DNA from: Sphingomonas sp. LR60
GTDB taxonomy: Bacteria; Pseudomonadota; Alphaproteobacteria; Sphingomonadales; Sphingomonadaceae
DNA length: 64,000 bases
Assembly (NCBI RefSeq): GCF_036855935.1
Contig: NZ_JASPFK010000001.1
Span: 1,483,501-1,547,500 of the forward strand
Reading direction: 5' to 3'
Shown: positions 29,353 through 38,771 of the stretch, piece after piece
Layout of the letters: every line of letters begins with the position of its first letter
Position numbering within the stretch: position 1 is the first letter of the stretch
Notes under the pieces: generated by a model
Databases searched by the model: none
What the model saw: the letters and a program-made list of their open reading frames with translations, nothing else
What the model was told of the DNA's origin: nothing
Made by a program: the position numbers and the translations under genes

Positions 29353-32300
29353 TTACCCCGCCGCTTTGGCCAGCCCCTTCGACAATTGCAGTGCGCCGTG
29401 CAGCCGCGCCTTGGGGTCGGCCCACGCACGCGTCAGTGCCAGCTTGCTGTCGGGGCGCAGCTTCGCGATGCCACCCAGCTTGTCGACATAGGCGAGCAGC
29501 CCGGCGATGTTTGGCGGCTTGTCGTCGTGGAATGCGACCAGCGCGCCCTTCGGCCCGACGTCGAGCTTGGAGACACAGGCCTTCTTGGCGTTGAGCTTGA
29601 TCTCCATGATCTTGACCAGATTGTCGGTCGCTTCGGGAAGCGGACCGAAGCGGTCGATCATCTCGGCGGCGAAGGCGTTCAGCCCCTGCACCTCGTCCAC
29701 CTCGTTGAGGCGGCGGTACAGGCCCATCCGCAGGTCGAGGTCGGGGACGTATTCCTCGGGAATAAGGATCGGCGCGTCGACGCTGATCTGCGGCGAGAAG
29801 TCGCGCTGGCGTTCGCGCAGGCCACCCGCCTTGGCCTCCAGGATCGCCTCCTCCAGCATCGACTGGTAGAGTTCGTAGCCGACCTCCTTGATATGCCCCG
29901 ACTGTTCGTCGCCGAGCAGATTGCCCGCGCCGCGAATGTCGAGGTCGTGGCTGGCGAGTTGGAAACCGGCCCCCAGCGTGTCGAGGTCGCTCAGCACCTT
30001 GAGCCGCTTTTCCGCCGCCTCCGTCATCTGCCGCTCGGGTGGTGCGACCATATAGGCATAGGCACGCGTCTTCGATCGCCCGACCCGCCCGCGAAGCTGG
30101 TACAGTTGCGCGAGCCCGAAGCGGTCGGCGCGGTTGACGATCATCGTATTGGCGGATGGAATGTCGATGCCGCTCTCGATGATCGTGGTCGAGACCAGCA
30201 CCTCGAACTTCTTGTCGTAGAAGGCGGACATCCGCTCCTCGACTTCGGTCGGCGCCATCTGGCCGTGCGCGACGACGTAGCGGATCTCGGGCACCTCGCG
30301 GCGGAGGTAATCCTCGATATCCGGCAGATCGGCGATCCGCGCGGTGACCAGGAAGCTCTGCCCGCCGCGATAATGTTCGCGCAGCAACGCCTCGCGCAGC
30401 ACGACCGGGTCCCACGGCATGACATAGGTGCGCACCGCGAGACGATCGACCGGTGGAGTCTGGATCACCGACAGTTCGCGAAGCCCGCCCATCGCCATCT
30501 GGAGCGTGCGCGGGATCGGCGTCGCGGTCAGCGTCAGCATGTGGACGTCGGCGCGTAGCGTCTTGAGCCGCTCCTTGTGAGTGACGCCGAAACGCTGCTC
30601 CTCGTCGACGATCACCAGCCCGAGCCGCTTGAAGTCGATGGTCTTCGCCAGCAGCGCATGGGTGCCGATGACTATGTCGATCGTGCCGTTGGCGACGCCT
30701 TCCTTGACCTTCTTCGCCTCGCTGGCGGTCACCAGTCGTGACAGACGGCCGATCTCGACCGGGAACCCCTCGAAGCGGGCGCAGAAATTCTGGTAATGCT
30801 GGCGCGCGAGCAGGGTGGTCGGGCAGACGACCGCGACCTGCATCCCGGCCATCGCCGCGACGAAGGCGGCGCGCAGCGCGACCTCGGTCTTGCCGAAGCC
30901 GACGTCGCCGACGATCAGCCGGTCCATCGGCTTGCCCGCGGCGAGGTCATCCAGAACGTCGCTGATCGCGCGGTCCTGATCGTCGGTTTCCTCATAGGGG
31001 AAACGATCGACGAAGGCGGGGTAGCCGCTCGCATCCGGCTCGGCGACCTCGCCGGGGCGCAGCGCGCGTTCGGCGGCGACCGCGATCAAGGTGCCCGCGA
31101 TCTCGCGGATGCGCTCCTTCATCTTCGACTTGCGGCGCTGCCATGCCTCGCCGCCAAGTCGATCGAGGCTCGCCCCTTCCTCCGACGAGCCGTAGCGGGA
31201 GAGGACTTCGAGGTTCTCGACCGGGATATAGAGCTTGTCGCCGCCGGCATATTCCAGCGCCACGCAATCGTGCGGCGCCTTGGCGACCGGCACCTGCGTC
31301 AACCCGACATAGCGGCCGATGCCGTGATCGGTGTGGACGACCAGATCGCCCGGCGAGAGCGTCGCGAGTTCGGCAAGGAAGGCGTCGGCGGACTTGCGGC
31401 GCTTGGCGCGGCGGATCAGCCGGTCGCCGAGCATGTCCTGTTCGGTCAGGACCGCGACGTCGGGAGCGGCGAACCCATGATCGAGCCCGACGACGGTCAG
31501 TGCGACGCCGCGATCCGCTGCCCCAAGCGCGTCCTGCCATGTATCGGCCAGCCGTGCGCCGACCAGTCCGTGATCGTCGAGCAGCGTCTTCAGCCGATCA
31601 CGCGCACCGACCGAATAGCTGGCGAGGATCGGCTTGCGGCCATCCTTCTTCAGCCGCGCGACATGCGCGACCACCGCTTCATAGACGTTGGCCTGATTGG
31701 CGCGCTCGGGCGCGAAGTCGCGTGGCCCGTCGACCTGGAAGTCGAGGACGGTCGAGGATTCGGGTTCGTGGAACGGCGTGACCAGATGCGCGGGCATCCC
31801 GGCCACCTCGGCGCGCCATTCCTCCTCGTCGAGATAGAGCGTCTTGGCGGGCAGCGCGCGATAGCTGCCCGGTTCTGCCGCCTCGGCGCGCTTCCGGTTC
31901 TCGTAATAATCGGCGATCGCATCGAGCCGACCCTCGACCGCGGCCGGGGTGCCCGCGTCGCGCACCACCACGGCATCGTCACCGAGATGGTCCCACAGCG
32001 TCGCCAGCTTTTCCTCGAACAGCGGGAGCCAATGCTCCATCCCCGCCAGCCGCCGGCCTTCGCTGACCGCCTGGTAGAGCGGATCGCCGGTCGCGGTCGC
32101 GCCGAACTTCTCGCGATATCGGGTGCGGAAACGCTTGACGCTGTCGTCGTCGAGCAGCGCCTCGGACGCGGGGAGCAGCACGAACCCGTCGAGCCGCCCG
32201 GTGGTGCGCTGGTCGCCGGGATCGAACGTGCGGACGCTCTCGATCTCGTCGCCGAAGAAGTCGAGGCGGAGGGCCTGTTCCTCGCCGCTGGGGAACAGGT

Positions 32301-32808
32301 CGACGATCCCGCCGCGCACCGCATATTCGCCGGCATCGTGGACGGTGTCGGTGCGGACATAGCCGTTCGCCTGCAACAGCGCGCCGAGCTTGTCGCGATC
32401 GATCCGCGCGCCCGGCTTCAGCTCGGCAACCAGCTGCCGGATGCGGAACGGCGTCAGCGTCCGCTGCGTCAGCGCGTTGACCGTGGTCAACAGGAGCTGC
32501 GGCCCGGCCGGCTTGTGTTGCAGGCGGTGCAGCGCACCGATCCGCTCCGCCATGACGCGCAGCGTCGGCGAGGCGCGGTCGTAGGGGAGGCAGTCCCAGG
32601 CCGGCAGTTGCACGACCTCCAGCTCGGGCGCGAAGAACGGCGCGGTCGCGGCGATGCTGCGCATCTGCGCCTCGTCGGCGGCGACGAACACCGCACGGCG
32701 CGTCGCGGCACGCGCGAGATCGGCGAGCAACGACGGGAGGAAGCCGCCGGGAACGCCCGAGAGGGTGAGCGGGACGGTGGCGCGGAGGATCGTGGAAAGG
32801 TCGGGCAT
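29353..32808 (-). CDS. mfd: Transcription-repair coupling factor Mfd
   Basis: A 1,151-residue translocase that removes RNA polymerase stalled at lesions and recruits UvrA. The UvrB-homology module is N-terminal (PAWDCLPYDRASPT), the RNA-polymerase-interacting domain begins at DLVVHTDHGIGRYVG, and the RecG-like translocase carries GDVGFGKTEVALRAAF and VDEEQRFGV, then the TRG region (QLYQLRGRVGRS). The C-terminal TRCF domain is present. Full length. A composite palindromic repeat lies just upstream of its start. Confidence 0.97.
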   Translation of the reverse strand: MPDLSTILRATVPLTLSGVPGGFLPSLLADLARAATRRAVFVAADEAQMRSIAATAPFFAPELEVVQLPAWDCLPYDRASPTLRVMAERIGALHRLQHKPAGPQLLLTTVNALTQRTLTPFRIRQLVAELKPGARIDRDKLGALLQANGYVRTDTVHDAGEYAVRGGIVDLFPSGEEQALRLDFFGDEIESVRTFDPGDQRTTGRLDGFVLLPASEALLDDDSVKRFRTRYREKFGATATGDPLYQAVSEGRRLAGMEHWLPLFEEKLATLWDHLGDDAVVVRDAGTPAAVEGRLDAIADYYENRKRAEAAEPGSYRALPAKTLYLDEEEWRAEVAGMPAHLVTPFHEPESSTVLDFQVDGPRDFAPERANQANVYEAVVAHVARLKKDGRKPILASYSVGARDRLKTLLDDHGLVGARLADTWQDALGAADRGVALTVVGLDHGFAAPDVAVLTEQDMLGDRLIRRAKRRKSADAFLAELATLSPGDLVVHTDHGIGRYVGLTQVPVAKAPHDCVALEYAGGDKLYIPVENLEVLSRYGSSEEGASLDRLGGEAWQRRKSKMKERIREIAGTLIAVAAERALRPGEVAEPDASGYPAFVDRFPYEETDDQDRAISDVLDDLAAGKPMDRLIVGDVGFGKTEVALRAAFVAAMAGMQVAVVCPTTLLARQHYQNFCARFEGFPVEIGRLSRLVTASEAKKVKEGVANGTIDIVIGTHALLAKTIDFKRLGLVIVDEEQRFGVTHKERLKTLRADVHMLTLTATPIPRTLQMAMGGLRELSVIQTPPVDRLAVRTYVMPWDPVVLREALLREHYRGGQSFLVTARIADLPDIEDYLRREVPEIRYVVAHGQMAPTEVEERMSAFYDKKFEVLVSTTIIESGIDIPSANTMIVNRADRFGLAQLYQLRGRVGRSKTRAYAYMVAPPERQMTEAAEKRLKVLSDLDTLGAGFQLASHDLDIRGAGNLLGDEQSGHIKEVGYELYQSMLEEAILEAKAGGLRERQRDFSPQISVDAPILIPEEYVPDLDLRMGLYRRLNEVDEVQGLNAFAAEMIDRFGPLPEATDNLVKIMEIKLNAKKACVSKLDVGPKGALVAFHDDKPPNIAGLLAYVDKLGGIAKLRPDSKLALTRAWADPKARLHGALQLSKGLAKAAG

Positions 32809-32816
32809 TCTATCTC

Positions 32817-33000
32817 CCCCTCCCTTTCAAGGGAGGGGATTATCGGGTCGAAATGTCCCCCGGACATTTCTGATCCATGCCGGGGGCATGGATCACCCGA
32901 TCATGGTGGGTGGCGTCCGGGTGGTACGGGGAGAACAAGAGTGGGGCGACCGTATCGTCAAGCCTCGACCCACCCCAACCCCTCCCTTGAAAGGGAGGGG
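32817..33000. repeat. Composite palindromic element between mfd and sdhE
   Basis: The two ends are inverted copies of one 22-bp unit (CCCCTCCC...GGGAGGGG; TTTCAA in the left loop, TTGAAA in the right). Between them lie two more perfect hairpins, GAAATGTCC/GGACATTTC (32850-32870) and GATCCATGCC/GGCATGGATC (32872-32894). Four nested palindromes in 184 bp resemble a miniature mobile or REP-type element. Confidence 0.7.
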
Positions 33001-33011
33001 CTAACGGCACG

Positions 33012-33287
33012 TCACATCCCCGTGTCGAGCACCGTCACGAAATCGACTCGCCGCATCGTCTGCATCATCTCGCCCTCCCATTCCGCCGGACAGGGGAGCG
33101 AGCCGATCGCCCAGCCCATGATGTCGACGTCCTGTTCCTCCAGCAGCTGCTCGAACCAGTCCAGCTGCTCAGCGTTCCACGTCGCCCCGTGCGCATCGAA
33201 GAAGCCGCCGATCATCAGATCGGCCTCGCGCGTGCCGCGGTGCCAGGCGCGAAAGCGGAGGCGTTTCAGGCGGATGTCGTGATCCAT
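33012..33287 (-). CDS. sdhE: Succinate dehydrogenase assembly factor SdhE
   Basis: A 91-residue protein of the SdhE/Sdh5 family, which helps attach FAD covalently to the succinate dehydrogenase flavoprotein. The signature RGTREADLMIGGFF is the conserved RGxxExD block; LDWFEQLLEEQDVDIMGWAIG is the following helical region. The start at 33287 gives the standard length; the frame is open upstream but collides with the divergent recG region. Divergent pairing with recG is seen in alphaproteobacteria. Confidence 0.9.
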   Translation of the reverse strand: MDHDIRLKRLRFRAWHRGTREADLMIGGFFDAHGATWNAEQLDWFEQLLEEQDVDIMGWAIGSLPCPAEWEGEMMQTMRRVDFVTVLDTGM

Positions 33288-33360
33288 GACGTGTCCAATG
33301 CAAAACGACCGGCGGGCGCTGGCGGCGGCCGTCGGGGCAGGGTATCGGCACCAGATAGTC

Positions 33361-35415
33361 ATGCGACCCGATATCCTCAATCCGTTGTTCGCCGAGGTGG
33401 AGGCGCTGAAGGGCGTCGGGCCAGCGCTCGCCAAGCCGCTCGATCGGCTGGCGATCGCCCGCGTGCTCGACCTGTTGTTCCATCTTCCCTCGGGGTGGGT
33501 CGACCGCTGGCCGCGCGACGAGCTGATGCAGAGCGACGTCGGGCGGACGATCGCGATCACGCTGACCCCGACCGATTATCGCACCAGCAGCAGCCCGCGC
33601 GCACCGACGCGGGTCGTGGCGCGCGACGCGCACGGCAACACGGTGGCGCTGGTGTTCTTCGGCGGCGGCTCCGGGCGGGTGCGCAAGTTGCTGCCGTTGA
33701 ACGAGCCGCGTCGCGTCTCGGGTCGGCTCGACCAATACGGGCAGGACCTGCAGATGGTACACCCGGAGGTGGGTGGCGAGGACGATGACTTCCGCGAGCG
33801 CGAGGCGATCTATCCGCTTACCGAAGGGATGACCTCGCGACGGCTCGGCGCGCTGGTCGAACAGGCGTTGGCGCGTGCCCCCGATCTGCCCGAGTGGATC
33901 GAGCCGAGCCTGAAGGCACAACGCGACTGGCCCGCATGGCGCGAGGCGATGACGCGGCTCCACACCGATCCTGCCGACGCCGTGGCGCGCGCGCGGCTGG
34001 CCTATGACGAGGTGTTCGCCAACCAGCTTGCGCTGTCGATCGTCCGCGCCGACACGCGCAAGCGGCGCGGGCGGGCGTTGCAGGGCGACGGACGGCTGCG
34101 CGACATGCTGCGGCTGCCGTATCAGCTCACCGGTGCCCAGGCGCGCAGCGTTCGTGAGATCGAGGGCGACCTCGCACAGAGCGCACCGATGCTGCGGCTG
34201 CTGCAAGGCGATGTCGGCTCGGGTAAGACGCTGGTCGCGGCGATGGCGATGCTGATCGCGGTCGAGGCCGGCGCGCAGGCCGCGATGCTCGCGCCGACCG
34301 AAATCCTCGCGCGCCAGCATTATGAGACGCTGCGGCGGACGCTGGCGGGGCTGCCGGTCGAGATTGCGGTGCTGACCGGGCGCGACAAGGGACGCGTGCG
34401 CGAGGCGACGCTTATGGGGCTGGCGGATGGCTCCATCCATATTCTCGTCGGCACACACGCGATCTTCCAGGAGGCAGTCAGCTATCGCGATCTCGGGCTG
34501 GTGGTGGTCGACGAACAGCATCGCTTCGGGGTTGCGGAGCGAATGCTGTTGCAAGCCAAGGGGCGCACCCCGCCACACCTGCTGGCGATGACCGCGACGC
34601 CGATCCCGCGCACGCTGACGCTCGCACTGCACGGCGAGATGGACCAGAGCCGGCTCGACGAGATGCCGCCGGGGCGAGAGCCGATCGAAACGCGCGTCTT
34701 GTCCGAGGAACGCGTCGACGAGGTCGTCAATGCGCTCGGCCGGCATCTGTCGGAAGGCAAACAGGCGTATTGGGTCTGCCCGCTGGTCGAGGAGAGCGAA
34801 ACCAGCGACCTTCAAGCCGCCGAGGCACGCGCCGCCGCGCTGGCGAGCCGCTTCGGCGACCGCGTCGGGCTGGTCCATGGCCGCATGAAGGGGCTGGAAA
34901 AAGACGCGGTAATGGCGCGCTTCTCGGCGGGCGAGATCGGCGTGCTGGTCGCGACGACGGTGATCGAGGTCGGGGTCGACGTGCCCAATGCCACGCTGAT
35001 CGTCATCGAACATGCCGACCGCTTCGGGCTGGCGCAGCTACACCAATTGCGGGGGAGAGTCGGGCGCGGCGGTGGGCGCTCGGTGTGCCTGCTGCTGCGT
35101 GGCGGGTCGCTCAGCGAGACGGCGCGCGCGCGGCTCGCGCTGATGCGGGAGACCAACGATGGTTTTCGCATCGCCGAAGAAGACCTGCGGCTGCGTGGTG
35201 CGGGCGAGTTGCTGGGGACGCGCCAATCGGGCGAGGCGATGTTCCGGCTCGCCACACCGGAGATGCTGTCGGACCTGCTGCCTGCCGCGACCGACGACGC
35301 GCGGTTGCTGATCGACCGCGACGGCGGGCTGAACGGCGCGCGCGGGCAGGCGGCGCGGATCCCGCTTTATCTGTTCGAGCGGGATGCCGGCGTGGCGCTG
35401 CTGCGGTCCGGATAA
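33361..35415 (+). CDS. recG: ATP-dependent DNA helicase RecG
   Basis: A 684-residue branch-migration helicase that regresses stalled forks and processes Holliday junctions. The N-terminal wedge/OB region starts LFAEVEALKGVGPALAKPL. Helicase motifs are intact: GDVGSGKTLVAAMAM (Walker A), VVVDEQHRFGV (DExH), TATPIPRTL, and QLHQLRGRVGRGGG. The start at 33361 (MRPDILNPLF) is chosen because the extra upstream residues of the open frame are not family-like. Slightly shorter than E. coli RecG, usual for alphaproteobacteria. Confidence 0.95.
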   Translation: MRPDILNPLFAEVEALKGVGPALAKPLDRLAIARVLDLLFHLPSGWVDRWPRDELMQSDVGRTIAITLTPTDYRTSSSPRAPTRVVARDAHGNTVALVFFGGGSGRVRKLLPLNEPRRVSGRLDQYGQDLQMVHPEVGGEDDDFREREAIYPLTEGMTSRRLGALVEQALARAPDLPEWIEPSLKAQRDWPAWREAMTRLHTDPADAVARARLAYDEVFANQLALSIVRADTRKRRGRALQGDGRLRDMLRLPYQLTGAQARSVREIEGDLAQSAPMLRLLQGDVGSGKTLVAAMAMLIAVEAGAQAAMLAPTEILARQHYETLRRTLAGLPVEIAVLTGRDKGRVREATLMGLADGSIHILVGTHAIFQEAVSYRDLGLVVVDEQHRFGVAERMLLQAKGRTPPHLLAMTATPIPRTLTLALHGEMDQSRLDEMPPGREPIETRVLSEERVDEVVNALGRHLSEGKQAYWVCPLVEESETSDLQAAEARAAALASRFGDRVGLVHGRMKGLEKDAVMARFSAGEIGVLVATTVIEVGVDVPNATLIVIEHADRFGLAQLHQLRGRVGRGGGRSVCLLLRGGSLSETARARLALMRETNDGFRIAEEDLRLRGAGELLGTRQSGEAMFRLATPEMLSDLLPAATDDARLLIDRDGGLNGARGQAARIPLYLFERDAGVALLRSG

Positions 35416-35448
35416 CGAGGCGAGCCATGGGCTTGCTCATTCTCCACC

Positions 35449-35513
35449 CGTCGCCCTGAGCTTGTCGAAGGGGCTGCGACCGGGCACGTGCGTCGACAAG
35501 CTCAGCACGTACG
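35449..35513. repeat. BIME-like inverted repeat after recG
   Basis: CCTGAGCTTGTCGAAGGGG pairs with an inverted copy CGTCGACAAGCTCAG about 30 bases later (core CTGAGCTTGTCGA / TCGACAAGCTCAG with one mismatch tolerated). This sequence class (GTCCTGAGCTTGTCGAAGGAC) is widespread as an intergenic repeat in proteobacteria. It may form a hairpin past the recG stop. Confidence 0.75.
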
Positions 35514-35557
35514 GTGGAGCGCGATACGGGCGACGAGCGCTTCAGGAGATCAAGGGT

Positions 35558-35995
35558 TTGTCCGGACTGATACCGATCATCATCGTCGTGTTCGCGGGTC
35601 TCGGCCTCGCGATCCAGCCGCCGACCAATGCCGCATTGGCGCGGGTGTCGGGCTCGGTGTGGCTGGCGGCGTTGGTGTCGTTTACGGTTGGGACGGCGAC
35701 GTTGCTGATCGTCTGGGCGTTCGATCGCACGCCGCTGTCGGCGCTGAAGGGCGCGCCGTGGTGGGCGTGGCTCGGCGGCCTGTACGGCGCTGCCTTCGTT
35801 GCGGCGCTCGCCTTTGCGGCGCCGCGGCTGGGGATTGCGGCGGCGCTCAGCATCGCGATCGCGAGCCAGTTGACCGCAGCGCTGACGCTCGACCATTTCG
35901 GCCTGCTGCAAGTGCCGCAGCAACCGGTGACCGTCACCAAACTCGCCGGGATCGCGCTGGTGCTAGTCGGCGTGGTGGTGTTCCGGCGGGGATGA
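35558..35995 (+). CDS. DMT-superfamily membrane protein, DUF606/YdcZ type
   Basis: A 145-residue protein with five hydrophobic helices and the DUF606 layout: PIIIVVFAGLGLAIQPPTNAALA, then SVWLAALVSFTVGTATL, WWAWLGGLYGAAFV, and a final GIALVLVGVVVF. Such half-size drug/metabolite transporters act as dimers; substrate unknown. A TTG start is chosen: AGGAGA lies eight bases upstream and the protein then begins MSGLIPIII; no nearby ATG or GTG fits. It converges on the PilZ gene. Confidence 0.8.
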   Translation: MSGLIPIIIVVFAGLGLAIQPPTNAALARVSGSVWLAALVSFTVGTATLLIVWAFDRTPLSALKGAPWWAWLGGLYGAAFVAALAFAAPRLGIAAALSIAIASQLTAALTLDHFGLLQVPQQPVTVTKLAGIALVLVGVVVFRRG

Positions 35996-36009
35996 GTCGC
36001 CCTTAGCGG

Positions 36010-36321
36010 CTACCGCATCGCCGCCAGTACGAACTGGTACAAGGCCGGCGCCACTTCCTGCGCGAGCTTGCAGCCGATCCGTCCGCCAAGCGCCCAGCGC
36101 ACCTCGGCGGTGAAGCTGCCCGCCATCGGGAGGGTGACGGTGACGGCGTCACCGGGTGCGAACGCTTCGTCGCTACGCGCCATGAAGCCGTTGGGCGAGA
36201 CGTTGACGATCGTCACCATCCGTGGCTCGCCGCTCGCGACGATCAGCCGTGTGCGATGCAGCGTCTCGTCGCGCGGTTCGACGCGGTCCTCATACGCTAT
36301 CGTCGCCGATCGTACGGCCAT
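36010..36321 (-). CDS. PilZ domain protein
   Basis: A 103-residue single-domain protein. HRTRLIVASG followed by VNVSPNGFMARSDEAFAPGDAVTVTLP fits PilZ, in which an RxxxR stretch and a D/NxSxxG motif bind cyclic di-GMP; here the second motif reads NVSPNG and the first is only partly matched, so ligand binding is likely but unproved. Cytoplasmic adaptor. A second PilZ protein occurs at 42151, and a c-di-GMP phosphodiesterase gene at 27562. Confidence 0.8.
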   Translation of the reverse strand: MAVRSATIAYEDRVEPRDETLHRTRLIVASGEPRMVTIVNVSPNGFMARSDEAFAPGDAVTVTLPMAGSFTAEVRWALGGRIGCKLAQEVAPALYQFVLAAMR

Positions 36322-36387
36322 GTCGTCCTCCTACGCTAACCCCGTGCTTATCGCCTGACCGAAGTTAACGTGGAGTGAGCAAAGACG

Positions 36388-37614
36388 TTAAGCGGGGTTC
36401 ACCATCCCATGGTGCTTCTTGCCCGCGGAGATGCGCACCGGCGCGTCTCCGATGGTCACCACGGCGGCTTCGTCGGAGACCTTGTCGCCGTCGATCCGCG
36501 CACCGCCGCCCTTGATGAGCCGGCGTGCCTCGCCCTTCGATGCCGCGAAGCCGAGCGCCACCAATACGTCGACCAGCGGGGTCGCGCCCGATGCGGTCAT
36601 CGATGGCAGGCCCGCGCCGCTCGCGCCTTCCTCGAAGGTCTTGCGCGCGGTTTCGGCGGCGTCTTCGGCAGCGGCGCGGCCACGGCACATCGCCGTCGCC
36701 TCGTTGGCGAGCACCTTCTTGGCCTCGTTGATCTCCGCGCCGCCCAGCGCCTCCAGTCGCGCAATCTCGTCGAGCGGCAGATCGGTGAACAGCCGCAGGA
36801 AGCGGCCGACGTCGCGATCGTCGGTGTTGCGCCAGAATTGCCAGTAATCGAAATGCGGCAGCTGATCCTCGTGGAGCCACACCGCGCCCGCCACGGTCTT
36901 GCCCATCTTCTCGCCCGAGGCAGTGGTGAGCAGCGGAGTCGTTACGCCGAACACCTCGGTGCTGTCCATCCGCCGCGCCAGTTCGACGCCGTTGACGATA
37001 TTTCCCCATTGATCGCTGCCGCCCATCTGGAGCCGCACGCCCTCGCGGCGCGCCAGCTCGCGGAAGTCGTAGCCTTGCAGGATCATGTAGTTGAATTCGA
37101 GGAACGACAGCGATTGCTCGCGGTCGAGCCGCAGCTTCACCGAGTCGAAGCTGAGCATCCGGTTGACGCTGAAATGTTGCCCGACCTCGCGTAGGAACGG
37201 GATATATTCCAGCTTGTCGAGCCATTCGGCGTTGTCGAGCATCACCGCATCGCTCGAACCGTCGCCGAAGGTCAGGAAGCGGTCGAAGATGCGCTTGATG
37301 CCGGCGACATTGGCGGCGATCACCTCGTCGCTGTTCAGCTTGCGCGCCTCGTCCTTGAAGCTCGGATCGCCGATCTTGCCGGTGCCGCCGCCCATCAACA
37401 CGACCGGCTTGTGCCCGGCCTGTTGCAGCCGGCGTAGCAGCATGATCTGCACCAGGCTGCCGACGTGCAGCGACGGCGCGGTCGGATCGAAGCCGATATA
37501 GCCCGGCACGACCTGCTTCATGGCCAGCGCGTCGAGCGCGGCGGCGTCGGTCATCTGGTGGACGTAACCGCGTGCGGTCAGCGTGCGGAGCAGGTCGGAT
37601 TGATATTCGGTCAT
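36388..37614 (-). CDS. tyrS: Tyrosyl-tRNA synthetase
   Basis: A 408-residue class I aminoacyl-tRNA synthetase that charges tRNA-Tyr. The HIGH-like motif appears as LHVGSLVQI within [12 protein letters not shown], the KMSKS-like loop as GEKMGKT, and GGSDQWGNI lies between them as in all TyrRS. The S4 RNA-binding domain ([24 protein letters not shown]) is C-terminal. The start at 37614 (MTEYQSDLL) is the usual one; the frame is open to 37635. Confidence 0.96.
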   Translation of the reverse strand: MTEYQSDLLRTLTARGYVHQMTDAAALDALAMKQVVPGYIGFDPTAPSLHVGSLVQIMLLRRLQQAGHKPVVLMGGGTGKIGDPSFKDEARKLNSDEVIAANVAGIKRIFDRFLTFGDGSSDAVMLDNAEWLDKLEYIPFLREVGQHFSVNRMLSFDSVKLRLDREQSLSFLEFNYMILQGYDFRELARREGVRLQMGGSDQWGNIVNGVELARRMDSTEVFGVTTPLLTTASGEKMGKTVAGAVWLHEDQLPHFDYWQFWRNTDDRDVGRFLRLFTDLPLDEIARLEALGGAEINEAKKVLANEATAMCRGRAAAEDAAETARKTFEEGASGAGLPSMTASGATPLVDVLVALGFAASKGEARRLIKGGGARIDGDKVSDEAAVVTIGDAPVRISAGKKHHGMVNPA

Positions 37615-37638
37615 GATGGGCGTGTCGTTACACACACG

Positions 37639-38762
37639 TCAGCGGCGCGGCAATTGCGTGACCGGATCCACCGGCGAACGGCCGCGACGCAGCTCGAAAT
37701 GCAGCTCCGGCTGATCGGCGAATCCGGTCGCACCGCTCAGCGCGATCACCTGCCCACGCGTCACCGCTTGCCCGCGCCGGACCAGCAACTTGCCGGCATG
37801 GCCGTAGATCGAGGTCCAATTCTCGCCATGCTTGACGATGACGAGCCCGCCCAGCGCGGCGATCCCGTCCCCTGCATAGGCGACCGTGCCTGCCGCCGCG
37901 GCTTTCACCTCGGTGCCGGAGGGCACCGCGATCTCGATCCCGTCGAAGCGCTCGCCGCTGCGTCCGACCCCGAAGCGCCGGACGATCTGCCCGGTCAGCG
38001 GCCAGACGAAGCGACCGGGCGCGGCGCTCGGCGGGGCGACGGGGATGGTGGCGGCGGGAACCTTGGTCGCGCCCTTTACGGGCCGCACCGGCGCGCGTCC
38101 GCTCGCCACCGCCGGCTCGCCGCCGGTCAGGATCGTGTCGACGTCGAGCGTGAAGGCGGCGGCGCGCTCGGCGGCGGAAGCGGGCTGCATCGGGATCAGC
38201 ACGCGCTGCCCGGTCACCAGCACGAACGGCTCGCGCAGGTCGTTGGCGACAACCACCTGGCTCCATGGCACGCCGTAAGCGCGGGCGATTCCGATCCCGG
38301 TCTGCCCCGGATCGACGCGGTGATATCGCCCGCCGGGGATGACGAGCCGCTGCCCGGCGCGCAGCGCAAAGGCGGCGAGAGCGTGTTGCGGCGGGCAATC
38401 GCCTCGATCGAGGCTCCGGTCCGCTCGGCGATCGCGCTCAACGTATCGCCGGCCCGAACGACCACGTCCTGCGTGCGGACCAGCCGCGCATCCGGCGTGA
38501 TCGGCGCCGCTTCCCACGCCGGGCGCGCCGCAGCGAGCTGCTCGACCGGTGCCCGTCGTTGCGGGCGGGAGGGACGAAGCGGATGTGGCGCCTCGACCGC
38601 CTGCTCCGGCTCGCGCTCGGGTGGGGGTTCGGCGGGCAGGTCGGGGGCGGGCAGGTCTGAGGCGGGCAGTGGCGCGGTGGGCGGCGGAGCGAAGCGCGGA
38701 TCGGCGGGGATGCACCCCGCCAGCACCAGCAGCAGCGCCGCCGATTTCGCCGCTCGCCGCAT
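37639..38762 (-). pseudogene. NlpD-like LysM/LytM lipoprotein gene with a frameshift
   Basis: The N-terminal frame gives a lipoprotein leader (ALLLVLAGC), a Pro-rich linker and a LysM domain (VVRAGDTLSAIAERTGASIEAIARRN). The rest, in another frame, completes that LysM (ALRAGQRLVIPGG), adds a second (IARAYGVPWSQVVVANDL) and ends with a LytM/M23 domain. One base is missing near 38368-38373; an added base gives LSPP-x-FALRAGQ. The LytM domain lacks metal ligands (RFDGIE for HxGID; ELH for HxH), as in amidase activators such as NlpD and EnvC. Position after serS-surE matches the surE-nlpD neighbourhood of other bacteria. May be a sequencing error. Confidence 0.8.
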
Positions 38763-38771
38763 CAAACCGCT

